The notes under the pieces were generated by a model that was not told the DNA's origin, did not search any database, and saw only the letters and a program-made list of their open reading frames with translations. Shown here one piece after another: positions 26,682 to 35,573 of a stretch of DNA of 64,000 nucleotides; position 1 is the first letter of the stretch, and every line of letters begins with the position of its first letter. Both the position numbers and the translations under genes were made by a program. Location of the stretch: positions 124,001 through 188,000 of the forward strand of contig CAVPUH010000003.1 of assembly GCA_963708795.1 (NCBI GenBank). Direction: 5' to 3'. This DNA comes from DAIQRJ01 sp963708795 (GTDB taxonomy: Bacteria; Actinomycetota; Actinomycetes; Propionibacteriales; DAIQRJ01).

Positions 26682-27182
26682 ATGCGCACACTTGTCGTCG
26701 TCGCCAGCAGGCACGGCGCCACTCGCGACATAGCCGACGCAATCTGTCGCGAGCTCGTAGCCAACTCGATCGCGTGCATCCAACTGGACGCCACCGACGA
26801 TCCTGATCCTTCCGACTATGACGCCGTCATCATCGGCAGCGCGGTGTACTACGGCCGGTGGCTCAAACCAGCACGCCGATACGTCCACAAGCATCAGCAG
26901 ACGCTGTATCAGCGTGCGGTTTGGGCGTTCTCTTCCGGCCCAGCCGACGCACGCCCGCCAGCACAGTCCGGCACGCGCGGCACGCCTGATCTCCTAGGCC
27001 CCATTTCCCCCGTCGAACACGTGACATTCGGTGGACGAATCGATACTCACCGCCTCAGCAGGCTCGAACGTCTGGTCGTACGAGCCATCGGGACCGGTGA
27101 TGCGGACTATCGCGACTGGTCAGTCATCCAGACCTGGGCACGATCCATCGCCGCCACGCTGAGCGCAAACCGCTCCGGCTAA
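26682..27182 (+). CDS. Flavodoxin-domain protein
   Basis: A 166-residue FMN-binding protein starting at ATG after GGGAGGAAG. The phosphate loop is VVVASRHGATRDIADAI. Further flavodoxin landmarks are DYDAVIIGSAVYYGRWLKPA and VWAFSSGPADARPP. It resembles menaquinone-dependent protoporphyrinogen-oxidase (HemG)-like flavodoxins. It is paralogous to the gene at 52158-52679 and, like it, diverges from a PNPOx gene across a DosR-like box. A likely role is low-potential electron transfer under hypoxia. Appears intact. Confidence 0.88.
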   Translation: MRTLVVVASRHGATRDIADAICRELVANSIACIQLDATDDPDPSDYDAVIIGSAVYYGRWLKPARRYVHKHQQTLYQRAVWAFSSGPADARPPAQSGTRGTPDLLGPISPVEHVTFGGRIDTHRLSRLERLVVRAIGTGDADYRDWSVIQTWARSIAATLSANRSG

Positions 27183-27274
27183 GGCGACCACTCTCACACA
27201 ACCGGATTGGATGCTCGCCAACCCGACCTTCGCCCCGCTCGGAGGTCCGGCCTCTCCCGCCACATCCGTTGATA

Positions 27275-27288
27275 GGGCCGAAAGACCC
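27275..27288. promoter_or_regulatory. DosR-like box
   Basis: GGGCCGAAAGACCC, 36 bases upstream of the GTG/ATG region of the universal stress gene at 27325. The position, about 40-60 bases before a start codon, is typical of an activator site near -35. Confidence 0.68.
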
Positions 27289-27324
27289 TAGGGCACTTCA
27301 AGTAGCTGCGGTCATACTTCCGTC

Positions 27325-27858
27325 ATGCTCGGCGCCCACGAATCAGGCTCACTAGTCGGAACGCAGGATCATCCGACAATCGTCGTCGCGTATGACAGAT
27401 CACGACCCGCCTCAACAGCTGTTCAGTGGGCCAACGATTTGACAGTTCGGCTCGGCGGCCGTCTCACCGTGGTATGGGTCTGGCGCCTCACCGACGTGTG
27501 GTCCCAGACACTGGCGGGCCACGACTTCGTGTCGGTCCCGCCAATCACGGAACACCAAGCAACTGCCACCCGGCTCCTGTCAAGTGACATCCACAAGCTC
27601 ATCGGCCAAGGCGCACACATCCACTGCAAGGCAGTGGAGGGAGAGCCAGTCCATCAACTCTTGGCCGAATCATCGGCCGCAGACATCCTCGTACTCGGGT
27701 CACGCGGGCACGGTCCACTCGGTACGGTCTTCCTCGGTTCCGTCAGCGCCGCTTGCGTTCAACAAAGCACCATACCCGTGACGATCATCCCTCATCGAAT
27801 GAGGGCCAGGGCGAAGCCTGATGAATTCGAGCCGACCGAGCCCGCCCAACTGATCTGA
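27325..27858 (+). CDS. Single-domain universal stress protein
   Basis: A 177-residue USP. The N-terminal strand is PTIVVAYDRSRPASTAVQWA. The ATP-binding motif G-2x-G-9x-G(S/T) is clear in GSRGHGPLGTVFLGSVSAAC, so this protein probably binds ATP, unlike many tandem USPs. It ends with a polar tail rich in Glu and Pro. It follows the flavodoxin on the same strand but has its own DosR-like box. Appears intact. Confidence 0.9.
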   Translation: MLGAHESGSLVGTQDHPTIVVAYDRSRPASTAVQWANDLTVRLGGRLTVVWVWRLTDVWSQTLAGHDFVSVPPITEHQATATRLLSSDIHKLIGQGAHIHCKAVEGEPVHQLLAESSAADILVLGSRGHGPLGTVFLGSVSAACVQQSTIPVTIIPHRMRARAKPDEFEPTEPAQLI

Positions 27859-27952
27859 TGCTCGCCGATGCCAGCGAGGCTCCATTTCCCCGCTGGCGAG
27901 CAGACGGCGCATCGGCAGCTGGAATCAACGGGCCCGGCTGTCAACTCCGAGC

Positions 27953-28606
27953 TCATTCCTCACATGCCTCACATCCGGGGTTGCCGATGCGATGTCCTCC
28001 GCCGCGCGGCGCTCGGCCCAAGAACTGACCGTCCCGGTACAGCGTCACCTCGTCGCCGGCGATTGACACGCGGACATTCGTGCCGTCGACCGTTGCGTTG
28101 CGAACGAACCCAGCCGTGATCCTCTCGCGCACCTCGAGCGGCGAGATGCTCGGACCAGATGGCAAAACATCCACGTCATTCGTCACGCGATCAACTCCGG
28201 GCAAGCCTTCCACAGACCGAACCGCCGCCACGCGCTCGGAGTCGACGTCGACCCGTCCACTCAACACGACGACATGGTCGTGAACAGTAGCCCGCACGGT
28301 CCCCTCCGGGATGGAGTCCAACCCCCTCAACGCCTGCTCCGCTTCCTTCGCGATGTCCAGACCGTCCGGAGAAGACACCACATGGACAACCAACTCATCC
28401 ACGATCGTCGCAATACCAGGGACTCGCCGCGCCACTTCGATCGCGGCCGTTCTCTCCACCTCGTTCCAGACGTGACCCTAGAGGCTGACGACGCCTCCGT
28501 CGACAGAAACCCCTATACGACCATCGTGCAACCCGGGCGCCCAAGCCAGCCCATTTGCCACCCCCACCAACAGCTCGTGATCCATTCGGTCCTGCGCAAC
28601 GTCCAT
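27953..28606 (-). pseudogene. BON-domain protein interrupted by an in-frame TAG
   Basis: The ATG at 28606 follows AGGGAG and reads MDVAQDRMDHELLVGVANG, then VSVDGGVVSL, TAG at 28478-28480 (codon 43), then GHVWNEVERTAAIEVARRVPG. The family pattern at the break is VSLSGHV, so a single C-to-A change (TCG to TAG) explains the stop. Downstream the frame stays open for 175 codons with two more BON-like units (VVVLSGRVDVDSERVAAVR; GDEVTLYRDGQ) and ends with a Cys-containing tail (HRIGNPGCEACEE). It could be a point-mutated pseudogene, or the part after the stop could restart internally. DosR-like boxes lie upstream at 28.7 kb. Confidence 0.75.
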
Positions 28607-28715
28607 GCTGTTCGCTCCCTACACACGGCAACGGGATGATGGCTGGCATGAATCTTCAGCCCAGATCCAGACGGATCCTTGGTTCTAGATAACCCAGCCG
28701 ACCCAGGTCTGGGGA

Positions 28716-28758
28716 GGGCCGTTGGTACCGCAGACCAGAGCACAAGGTCCCCGGCCCA
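28716..28758. promoter_or_regulatory. Two DosR-like boxes upstream of the BON gene
   Basis: GGGCCGTTGGTACC (28716-28729) and AGGTCCCCGGCCCA (28745-28758), each with one or two departures from the core. They lie 110-150 bases from the BON start on the minus strand. The surrounding 28607-29289 has no gene I can support. Confidence 0.5.
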
Positions 28759-28939
28759 ACATCCACATGAGCAGAACACAGCCAACCCGGCGGCCTGGGC
28801 CGTCGACAGCATCCGGATGGTCACCGCGCCAGACAGCCGGTTGCACGGCCCGGCTGCGCACATCCACGTCGCAGAACCGCCCTACGGCTAGCTACAACCT
28901 CCCGGCGGCCAACAGTTGAACGCCAACACCATTTTCGAA

Positions 28940-28975
28940 ACGCCCTCGTGGGTTCGAATCCCCCATCCTCCGCCA
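28940..28975 (+). repeat. tRNA-Ser 3'-end remnant (attachment-site-like), copy 1
   Basis: ACGCCCTC followed by GTGGGTTCGAATCCCCC and ATCCTCCGCCA is the variable-arm end, T-arm, acceptor strand and CCA of an actinobacterial tRNA-Ser. No matching 5' half (GGAGGAT...) precedes it, so it is not a functional tRNA. A second copy lies at 33.1 kb. Such 3' fragments are what tRNA-targeting integrases leave behind. Confidence 0.7.
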
Positions 28976-29289
28976 CCGTCGGCGAGCAGGGCACAACGCA
29001 AGATCCTCGATCCGACGGCCGCGCCCGAACCACCCGCCTAGTCTCAGGTTAGCCTCGGTTGCGACTTTCCTGGTGCTCGTCAGGCACGCCCAACTCGACC
29101 TCCGGCGACACAGGTCGCCCATCCGAGCCGCCACATCCCCGCCGGATCGGGTCCGTCGCGTGTTGGCACCTGGCCGACACCAACGAGCCAGGCTCACTCG
29201 GGACCGGCGCGCCGACTGCCTTTGCAAACAACGCTCCGGTGAACGCGGGCGCGCGACAACTGTCGAGCGGCGTCGCCAGCAGCATATGC

Positions 29290-30612
29290 TCAGTTTCCTG
29301 GTGGATCCGGCGCCCGCCAGAGGTCACTGTCACCGGGGACGATCGCGCCATGCGCGCGAAGCACCGCGTGGACGTCACCGAGCGGGAGTTCTTCGGGCTC
29401 GACACCGGTTTGCGCCGCCAACGCCGCCATCGCGCCGGCTGCCTGTCCCATTGCCATGCAGGACGCCTGCACGCGGTATGCCGAATTCGCTTCCTGGTCG
29501 CCGGATGCGCACCTGCCCGCGGCGATCAGCCAGCGACTTCCCCGGGGCAGGAGCGCTCCGCGTGGGATTGTCGGAAACGTGCCTGGTGTCAGTGGCCGAT
29601 AGTCGATGCCGCACGACTGGTGCACGTCGATCGGATAGAAGCTGTAGCAAACGGCGTCCTCCCACCTCCGTCCGCTCACATAGTCGTCGACGGTGATGCG
29701 AGACTTCCCGACGATCGTGTAAGTCTCGCGGATTCCGCATTCGGCGGCGAAATAGTCGATGGTGAGGCTTTCGAGCCCGGGCTGCCGGCGCAGGAACCGA
29801 AAGATTCGCATAAGCACCCGTCGCCCTGCGAGTTCAGCCTCAGTACGACCGACACTCGTGCTTCCGTCGACATCGGGGAGATGAATCGAGTTCCGTCCGC
29901 GATAACGCAGGAACTCACGCACGGGATCGGCATGCATAGCCAAGTCGGTTGGCTCAAGTTCGCCAGACGCGATAGCCGCGCGATGTGCGGCGCCAAGCGC
30001 AGGGTAATCAAGGGTGCGGATGTCGTAGCCACTGAAGCAGGCGCTGTAGGTCGCCGGCTGTCGCTGTGCGTTGCGTTCGAGCTCGAAGCCGGCCAGACTG
30101 ACCGCATTGGCATCGCCGGTGCAGTCGATCAGCACACGGGCGCGTTCAGCGAAGAGGCCTTCCTTGCCGCACAACGTCAATTCCCATAGGTCGGTTCGGG
30201 ACACCGCGCCGAGCATGGTGTGAAAGAGGAGGTCGACGCCCGCTGATACGGCTGCATCGTCGAGGAGTGCCGCGTAGATCTCTCGCACGAGCTGGACACT
30301 CAACTTGTTGGCGGGCCTGTCGTAATCGGCGAAGTCGGGCAACTCATCACCGGCTTCTGCCACGGCTCGACGGACGACTTCCCAGCCGATCCCGGCAACG
30401 ACTTGCCTGCCCCATGCGTAGAACAAACCGGGGATGTCGATGGCAGCTGCGGTCGTGGTTCCTCCCAGCATCGCGTTCTTCTCCACCAGCAGGGTTCGCG
30501 CGCCCAACCGAGCAGCCTGGATCGCGGCCGTGGAACCGGCCGGGCCACCGCCGATCACCACGACGTCGTACGGAGCTTTGATCTGCGCCTGGTTTGCCCG
30601 GTCGGAGGCCAT
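29290..30612 (-). CDS. FAD-dependent oxidoreductase (FAD_oxidored/succinate-dehydrogenase-like flavin fold)
   Basis: A 440-residue flavoprotein. The ATG at 30612 is preferred over an in-frame start at 30693 because GAGGAG lies just before it. The N-terminal Rossmann motif is VVVIGGGPAGSTAAIQAARLG, with VEKNAMLGGTTTAA close behind. Further on come VLIDCTGDANAVSLAGFE, CGIRETYTIVGKSRITVDDY and the C-terminal FAD motif (AAGRCASGDQEANSAYRVQA). It fits the PF12831-type FAD oxidoreductases; the substrate is unknown. It is the only intact large gene between a tRNA-Ser remnant and the 30.86-kb tRNA-Gly remnant. Codon use looks normal for the genome. Confidence 0.85.
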   Translation of the reverse strand: MASDRANQAQIKAPYDVVVIGGGPAGSTAAIQAARLGARTLLVEKNAMLGGTTTAAAIDIPGLFYAWGRQVVAGIGWEVVRRAVAEAGDELPDFADYDRPANKLSVQLVREIYAALLDDAAVSAGVDLLFHTMLGAVSRTDLWELTLCGKEGLFAERARVLIDCTGDANAVSLAGFELERNAQRQPATYSACFSGYDIRTLDYPALGAAHRAAIASGELEPTDLAMHADPVREFLRYRGRNSIHLPDVDGSTSVGRTEAELAGRRVLMRIFRFLRRQPGLESLTIDYFAAECGIRETYTIVGKSRITVDDYVSGRRWEDAVCYSFYPIDVHQSCGIDYRPLTPGTFPTIPRGALLPRGSRWLIAAGRCASGDQEANSAYRVQASCMAMGQAAGAMAALAAQTGVEPEELPLGDVHAVLRAHGAIVPGDSDLWRAPDPPGN

Positions 30613-30730
30613 GTCCGTCCGCTCCTCATCCCTTGTCGCGTTCAGGTCTGTACCGCGACATACTGCGCTGCTTGTCGGCGCCGATCCAACCATTGCAGTC
30701 TGCCTGACCTCGACGGTGGACTGCCCGAGC

Positions 30731-30909
30731 TCCCAAATCGAACAAGCTCAGAGGCCGGGCCACAAGCGGGCCACTAACCCCGTCGATCCAGGTCAATCCG
30801 AGGCGCTCTCAGTCCGCGATCTACGCTCAATTGACCCTCGAGACGCCCCACGACATCGGCTTCCCAAGCTCACAATGCGGGTTCGATTCCCGTCATCCGC
30901 TCCACACAA
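30731..30909 (+). repeat. Element right end plus tRNA-Gly att copy (first)
   Basis: A block of about 180 bases from TCCCAAATCGAAC to CCACACAA, repeated at 40011-40190. It contains GGGCCACAAGCGGGCCAC (30757-30774), TAACCCCGTCGAT, CCACGACATCGG and then the tRNA-Gly 3' half (30859-30904), which is identical to 16853-16898. It marks the right border of the first element. There is no 5' half of a tRNA, so no second tRNA gene. Confidence 0.88.
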
Positions 30910-31165
30910 GAGTCATGGTCGAGCGATATCGCCACGGACCACAGTCAGTTTCTTACTGGCCGACCACGGCACGTGCACATCTCACGGACACCTCGGCCTC
31001 CTGGATCGCTTGCGAGCCTGACACCGGCGGCGAGCGCCTCCGCGACGGTGCAATCCGCTCGTCCACCGACTGCGTTGCATGTTGATCGACGAGCGCGCTC
31101 CGCAGGTTGTCGAGGCTGCTCTTCGCTCAACCGACTCACTGGCAATCGGCCGTTAGGTTCACCCT

Positions 31166-32134
31166 GTGCATGACTCGCCGATCGTTCTGCCCGATGTCGT
31201 TCTCGCCAAGGCTGCGGTCGGCGGTGACGGAGGCCGGACATGGGCCGATGCCCTGCCCGACCTGCTGGCTGAACTTCAACACATGTGGTCTATGCGAGTC
31301 GATGACCAGTTGACGGGCGGAACGTCGGCGTACGTGGCCACGGTCACCACCGAGCGCGGACAGCGGGCGGTGCTCAAGATCGCCGTGCCGACGACCGCCG
31401 ACTTCGTGCGCGAGGTACGCACTCTCGACCGTGCGCATGGTCGAGGATACGTACATCTGCTTGCCCATGACCGCACCCGATTGGCGATGCTCCTCGAGCC
31501 GCTGGGCATCCCGATGAATCGCACCGGTTATCCACCCGAGCGACAGTTGGCCACCGTGGCTGCGGTGCTACCCCAGGTGTGGGGGCTTCCACGAGATGAC
31601 GGTGACTCAGACAGCGCGGGGTGGGCAGGAGATCCCGTGGACAAGGCGGCCAGCCTGCACCAGTCGATCGCCCAACTCTGGCACGAGCTGGACCAGCCGT
31701 GCTCGGAGCGAGTCATCACCCGGGCTTTGGACTACGCCCAGCGACTGTCACGCGCATTCGATCCCGAGCGCGCCCTGGTCGTGCACGGGGACGCCGCGAC
31801 CGCGAACCTCCTGCACGTGCCCGTACCGCGCGAAGGAGCTGAAGGCGGCTTCGTGTTCGTCGATCCCAGCACGTTCGTCGGCGACCCCGCCTACGACCTC
31901 GGCGTCGCTCTGCGGGACTGGGGCACAGAACTGCTCGCCGGTGACGCTCCGACCCTGGCCAGACGCTGGTGCCAGATGCTCGCTGCCGTTAGCGGCGCGG
32001 ACGAAGTCGCCGTCTGGCAATGGGCATACCTCGAGAGAGTGTCGACAGGTCTCTACATCGAGTCCCTCGGTGGCGACGGCCGACTGCACCTGCTCTCGGC
32101 CGAAGCCCTCTGCAACACCGGGCCACACCAGTAG
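31166..32134 (+). CDS. APH(6)/hydroxyurea-kinase-like aminoglycoside phosphotransferase
   Basis: A 322-residue kinase of the APH(6)/streptomycin 6-kinase family, starting at GTG. The N-lobe has RAVLKIAVPTTADFVREVRTL. The catalytic loop is ALVVHGDAATANLL, and the metal-binding segment FVFVDPSTFVGDPAYDLGVAL, where the D of VDP chelates Mg-ATP. The family phosphorylates streptomycin or hydroxyurea; actual substrate and resistance are unproven. It is the first cargo gene to the right of the 30.86-kb att copy. Appears intact. Confidence 0.87.
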   Translation: MHDSPIVLPDVVLAKAAVGGDGGRTWADALPDLLAELQHMWSMRVDDQLTGGTSAYVATVTTERGQRAVLKIAVPTTADFVREVRTLDRAHGRGYVHLLAHDRTRLAMLLEPLGIPMNRTGYPPERQLATVAAVLPQVWGLPRDDGDSDSAGWAGDPVDKAASLHQSIAQLWHELDQPCSERVITRALDYAQRLSRAFDPERALVVHGDAATANLLHVPVPREGAEGGFVFVDPSTFVGDPAYDLGVALRDWGTELLAGDAPTLARRWCQMLAAVSGADEVAVWQWAYLERVSTGLYIESLGGDGRLHLLSAEALCNTGPHQ

Positions 32135-32285
32135 GCCAGATGCACAATCCACGCGCCGGCATCCACCCTTGCGTCGCAGCCCGACTGCCTGGGAGTTCGC
32201 AGGTTGCTCAGCGGCCTAAGAGACGGCCATGGGACGGGGGCGGAGTCGATCATCGGGAGGAATCTTCTAACCAGCGGGTGAGCTT

Positions 32286-32522
32286 GTGCCAAGGCCACGA
32301 CTTCGTCTATGGGTTGTTGATGGCGGTCCCGTCGATTCTGGACTGATTGACATCGAGTCCATCGGGGCTGGAGACAAACCCTGCGACGCCCACTGGCCAC
32401 GCCACCCAGCGACACGTGGTGTTACGGCGTTCCCACCGTCATTCAGAAACCCGCCCAGCAGTCCAGCCTTGGTCCTCGGGCGGGTCTGCACTACCCCACG
32501 CTGCCGCACTGAAATCCCATGA
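32286..32522 (+). pseudogene. Phosphotransferase (APH-like) remnant A
   Basis: A short frame with LWVVDGGPVDSGLIDIESIGAGDKPCDA, matching the metal-binding segment of APH-type kinases (VDGGxVxGLIDxExxGAGDxxxD). The preceding catalytic loop HGDxxxxN would lie in another frame or is lost. No full fold can be recovered. Probably the tail of a second kinase gene. Confidence 0.4.
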
Positions 32523-32576
32523 TGCCGCAGCTGTCGTCTACCGAGTGCTACAACGGCGCCCACCGCCCAACCAGTC

Positions 32577-32940
32577 ATGCTCAACCACGCCGACGCCAGT
32601 CCCGGCAACATCGTCTGGGACGGCGACCACGCGATACCCATCGACATCGAGTTCACCGCGATCGCCCCGGCTGACTCGACATCGAGAACCTCGCCCGAAG
32701 GCTCGCCCACCTCACCCCGGACGCGCCCGACCTCCTCACACCGCTGGTCCACGACCAGCTGGCCGCCCCGGGGGGCACGTCAAGGCTCCGTGCCTACGTT
32801 GGTACTGCGCGACACCTGGGCGGTCTCCACGTGGATCGCGAACGCTCCGGAGCGCCGCACCATCCACCAGTGTGGTTCGCAACCGCCCGCTCAGGCCAAT
32901 CGAACAACCTGGCTGTCACATCTCCTCGCGTAACACCGTG
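32577..32940 (+). pseudogene. Phosphotransferase (APH-like) remnant B, frameshifted
   Basis: Opens with the catalytic loop and metal site of an APH-like kinase: LNHADASPGNIVWDGDHAIP and IDIEFTAIAPAD. A one-base shift near 32675 then restores FDIENLARRLAHLTPDAPDL and SRLRAYVGTARHLGGLHVD. The whole N-lobe is missing. With the intact APH(6) and remnant A this makes three kinase genes in 1.8 kb. Confidence 0.6.
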
Positions 32941-33090
32941 TGCACGCGGGCATGGTCAACGCACGTCACCAGTCTCACTTCTAGTCTCAGTTGCCACCGT
33001 GCGCCAGTGTTCGCGACCGTCCGTTCACGCTCACATCACCGATCAAGGCGACACCGACGTACGCCTGTGAACGGGCTCCAACAGACGTGG

Positions 33091-33143
33091 AAAGCGGGTT
33101 GAGTTCACGCCCTCGGGCGTTCGAATCCCCCATCCTCCGCCAC
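33091..33143 (+). repeat. tRNA-Ser 3'-end remnant (attachment-site-like), copy 2
   Basis: AAAGCGGGTTGAGTTCACGC, CCTCGGGCGTTCGAATCCCC and CATCCTCCGCCACC: the anticodon-stem 3' strand, variable arm, T-arm and CCA end of tRNA-Ser. From CGCCCTC to CCGCCACC it matches copy 1 at 28.94 kb apart from a few bases. No 5' half is present. The flanks between 32941 and 33355 show no gene. Confidence 0.7.
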
Positions 33144-33355
33144 CCTGACCCGCCATCCTGACCAGGCAGAACACTTGTAGGCGTCCTGCCGCCGTACCTG
33201 CCGACACAACGCCCGGACGGCGGCAGGTCGAGCCGGCAGACCCATCGGCCGCGAGCGGACAGTCGAGCACGCCGTCCGCAGGAGGATCATCCTGCGTGGC
33301 GTCCGATCAACCATGGCTCTTCGGCGCGGGGCACTGACTTGTACAGAATGAAGCT

Positions 33356-33958
33356 ATGACGACGATCTTGACTGGCGCCGAACAGGTCGCCGCCGCCGCC
33401 GCTGATCGGAGCCGCAACGGATTTGCCCTGATCGCCATCGACGGATTGGGTGGCTCCGGCAAGTCCACTTTGGCCACGGCCATCACCGAACTGTGCGGTG
33501 CCGTGCTCGTCCATGGCGACGACTTCTACCGTCCGATGGGCGCAGCGGACCGCGCCGAACTCAGCCCAGAACAGGGTTACCACCGCTACTTCGATTGGCA
33601 GCGGCTGCGCGAGGAGGTTCTCGTCCCGCTCGCCGCCGGTCGCAACGCCAGTTACCGACGCTACGACTGGGGAACCGGCACCTTGGCCTCCGGCGAGATC
33701 CACGTCGTTTCCCGTGCCGGACTGGTCGTCGTCGAAGGGGTCTACTCAGCCCGACCCGAGCTCGCGGCCTATTACGACCTCTTGGTCTACGTTGACACAC
33801 CGCCCGAAGTGTCGCTGCAGCGGCTCCGCGACCGCGGTCACGATCACGGCCCGATCGACTGGGAGTCGCGTTGGCGCCTCGCCGAGGACCACTACCGCGC
33901 GGTGGCTCGGCCTCGCGAGCGTGCCGACCTTGTGGTGTCTGGCACCGAATCTCAGTGA
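33356..33958 (+). CDS. Uridine-kinase-like P-loop kinase
   Basis: A 200-residue cytosolic kinase. Walker A is IDGLGGSGKSTLA near residue 29. DDFYRPM follows, the acceptor-binding segment of uridine/phosphoribulokinase-type kinases. Later come VVEGVYSARPELAAYYD (Walker B region) and the lid Arg residues in RDRGHDHGPIDWESRW. It probably phosphorylates a nucleoside or similar small substrate; it is shorter than canonical Udk and the substrate is not certain. It lies alone between a tRNA-Ser remnant and the 34.1-kb tRNA-Gly remnant. Appears intact. Confidence 0.85.
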   Translation: MTTILTGAEQVAAAAADRSRNGFALIAIDGLGGSGKSTLATAITELCGAVLVHGDDFYRPMGAADRAELSPEQGYHRYFDWQRLREEVLVPLAAGRNASYRRYDWGTGTLASGEIHVVSRAGLVVVEGVYSARPELAAYYDLLVYVDTPPEVSLQRLRDRGHDHGPIDWESRWRLAEDHYRAVARPRERADLVVSGTESQ

Positions 33959-34096
33959 GCACGAACGCAGACGGTCTTGGCCGCCTGGCCGAACCGGCGG
34001 GTCGTGCACTCCGCGTGCAACATCTGGAGGTATCTCAGGTCCGTTCCAGACGTGTCACGGTGACTCGACGCCACGCTCATAGGCGGAAGATTCGAC

Positions 34097-34221
34097 GCTT
34101 CCCATGCTCACAATGCGGGTTCGATTCCCGTCATCCGCTCCACACAAAACGGCCAGGTCAGAGGCACTGTGACTGATTCGGGCTGAGACTGACGAGGCCG
34201 CTCGGGCCACATGTGGGCCAA
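34097..34221 (+). repeat. tRNA-Gly att copy (second) plus element left end
   Basis: The tRNA-Gly 3' half (34097-34142, one mismatch: CCCATGC for CCCAAGC) is followed by the same left-end sequence as at 16.9 kb: ACGGCCAGGTCAGAGGC, GACGAGGCCGCTCGG and GGGCCACATGTGGGCCAA (34204-34221). It therefore starts a second, related element rather than ending the first. Confidence 0.87.
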
Positions 34222-35368
34222 GAACGCTCATTGCCGACAGGTTCGATCAGATGCACTCCGCGCGTCAGATGCGGTCCTGCGGGCATTGCGCTAGCCAATG
34301 CAGTGGCGCGCCTGTACTCACCCGAGCTGGTGCTCGACGCCACCGGACTGCTGGCGCCTGCCAGCTGGATCCCGGATGAGCCGATTCCCCTGTCTGACAT
34401 TGGGCTGCGGCTCGAGCCCGACGCGGACGGACCGATGATGCCGGGCTTCGGGGATGCCAGTCGACACGTTCGCCCCCTGGCCGTCACCACCACCCGGTTC
34501 CCTCGCTACACCCAGGCCATTCGCGACCTCAAGCCACCACGGCTGTTCGAGAACCGACTCAGCTATCGCCTGATCGACCTGGACGTCGTCGGTGCTGCTC
34601 CCACGATGAGCTACGGGCTCACGTCCTACTTCGACATGGTCGACGTGTGCGAAGCAGTGGCACACGAAGCTGCGCAATTCGCTGGTGACCCGATCAGCGA
34701 TCGCCTCCCCGGAGGCAAGCTCACCCTGCGGCGCTGGATCGGCGACCCGTTCGACCTCACCCGTCGACCTGTCCTCCCCTCGGCGAACACGCTCACGATC
34801 CGGCTCAGCGACGAGGGTGCGACGTTCATTCTCCACCGCCGCGATCGCGTCTCGGGTCGCTGTGGCCGGCGGAGCCATGCACGTGATGCCGGCCGGGGTG
34901 TTCCAGCCATCCAGCATCTTCCCGGCCGCACTCGACGCCGACTTCTCCCTGGCCCGCAACATCGTCCGGGAGTACAGCGAAGAGTTCCTCGGCAACGCCG
35001 AACACGACGGCGACGGCTCGCCCGCTGACTACAGCCAAGAACCCCTCGCGCCCATCCTGGCCGCCGTCGCTGACGGGACCTGCCGCATCTTCTACCTCGG
35101 CACCGCCCTCGACGCCCTCACCCTCACCGGCGAGATCCTCACCGTCGCCGTCTTCGACGCACCCGTCTACGACCGCCTGTTCGCGGGGATGAGCATGCAG
35201 AACGAGGAAGGCACCGTGGCCACCACCGGGTCCCGCCACCCCCACCCGGAGATCCCGTTCGTCCAGGCCACCGTCAGCGAACTCCTCGAGGACCGGCGGC
35301 TGCTGCCCGGCGGAGCGGGCTGCCTCTCCCAGGCATGGCACCATCGGAGCACCATCCTTCGACGGTAG
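34213..35368 (+). pseudogene. Large actinobacterial transcriptional-regulator-like protein, N-terminus lost, one frameshift
   Basis: Retained blocks are ARLYSPELVLDATGLL, RFPRYTQAIRDLKPPRLFEN, GDPFDLTRRPVLPSANTLTI and TFILHRRD. A shift near 34845 then leads to VAVAGGAMHVMPAGVFQPSS, EYSEEFLGNAEHDGDG, LGTALDALTLTGEILTVAVF and RRLLPGGAGCLSQAWHHRS. I recognise this as a protein of 400-500 residues in streptomycetes, usually annotated as an XRE-type regulator; that label comes from memory, not from a motif here. The N-terminal HTH is absent because the frame begins at the element end. The stop is followed by GGAG and the epimerase fragment. Confidence 0.65.
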
Positions 35369-35377
35369 GAGACCAGG

Positions 35378-35573
35378 GTGCGCGTACTCGTCACCGGGGC
35401 GACCGGCTTCCTCGGACGCGAGGTCACGCACCAGCTCAGCACCGCCGGCCACGACGTCACCGCCTTCACCCACGGCCCCGGCGACGTGCCAGGAGTACGC
35501 ACCGTCCACGGAGACCTCACCGACACCGCCTCGGTACGCGCCGCCATCACCGACGCCGGGACCATCGACGCGT
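35378..35573 (+). pseudogene. NAD-dependent epimerase/dehydratase, 5' part
   Basis: Begins at GTG with AGGAGA upstream: MRVLVTGATGFLGREVTHQL, the Rossmann NAD-binding motif, then GVRTVHGDLTDTASVRAAIT and DAGTIDA before similarity stops abruptly at 35573. The last 100 bases closely match 18859-18970, where the rest of the gene continues. So this is the N-terminal half of the gene whose C-terminal half lies 16.6 kb to the left, on the same strand. Confidence 0.85.

Noticed and set aside
28940..33143. tRNA-Ser genes at 28.94 and 33.09 kb
   Set aside because: No 5' half or D-arm upstream; only T-arm, acceptor 3' strand and CCA remain.
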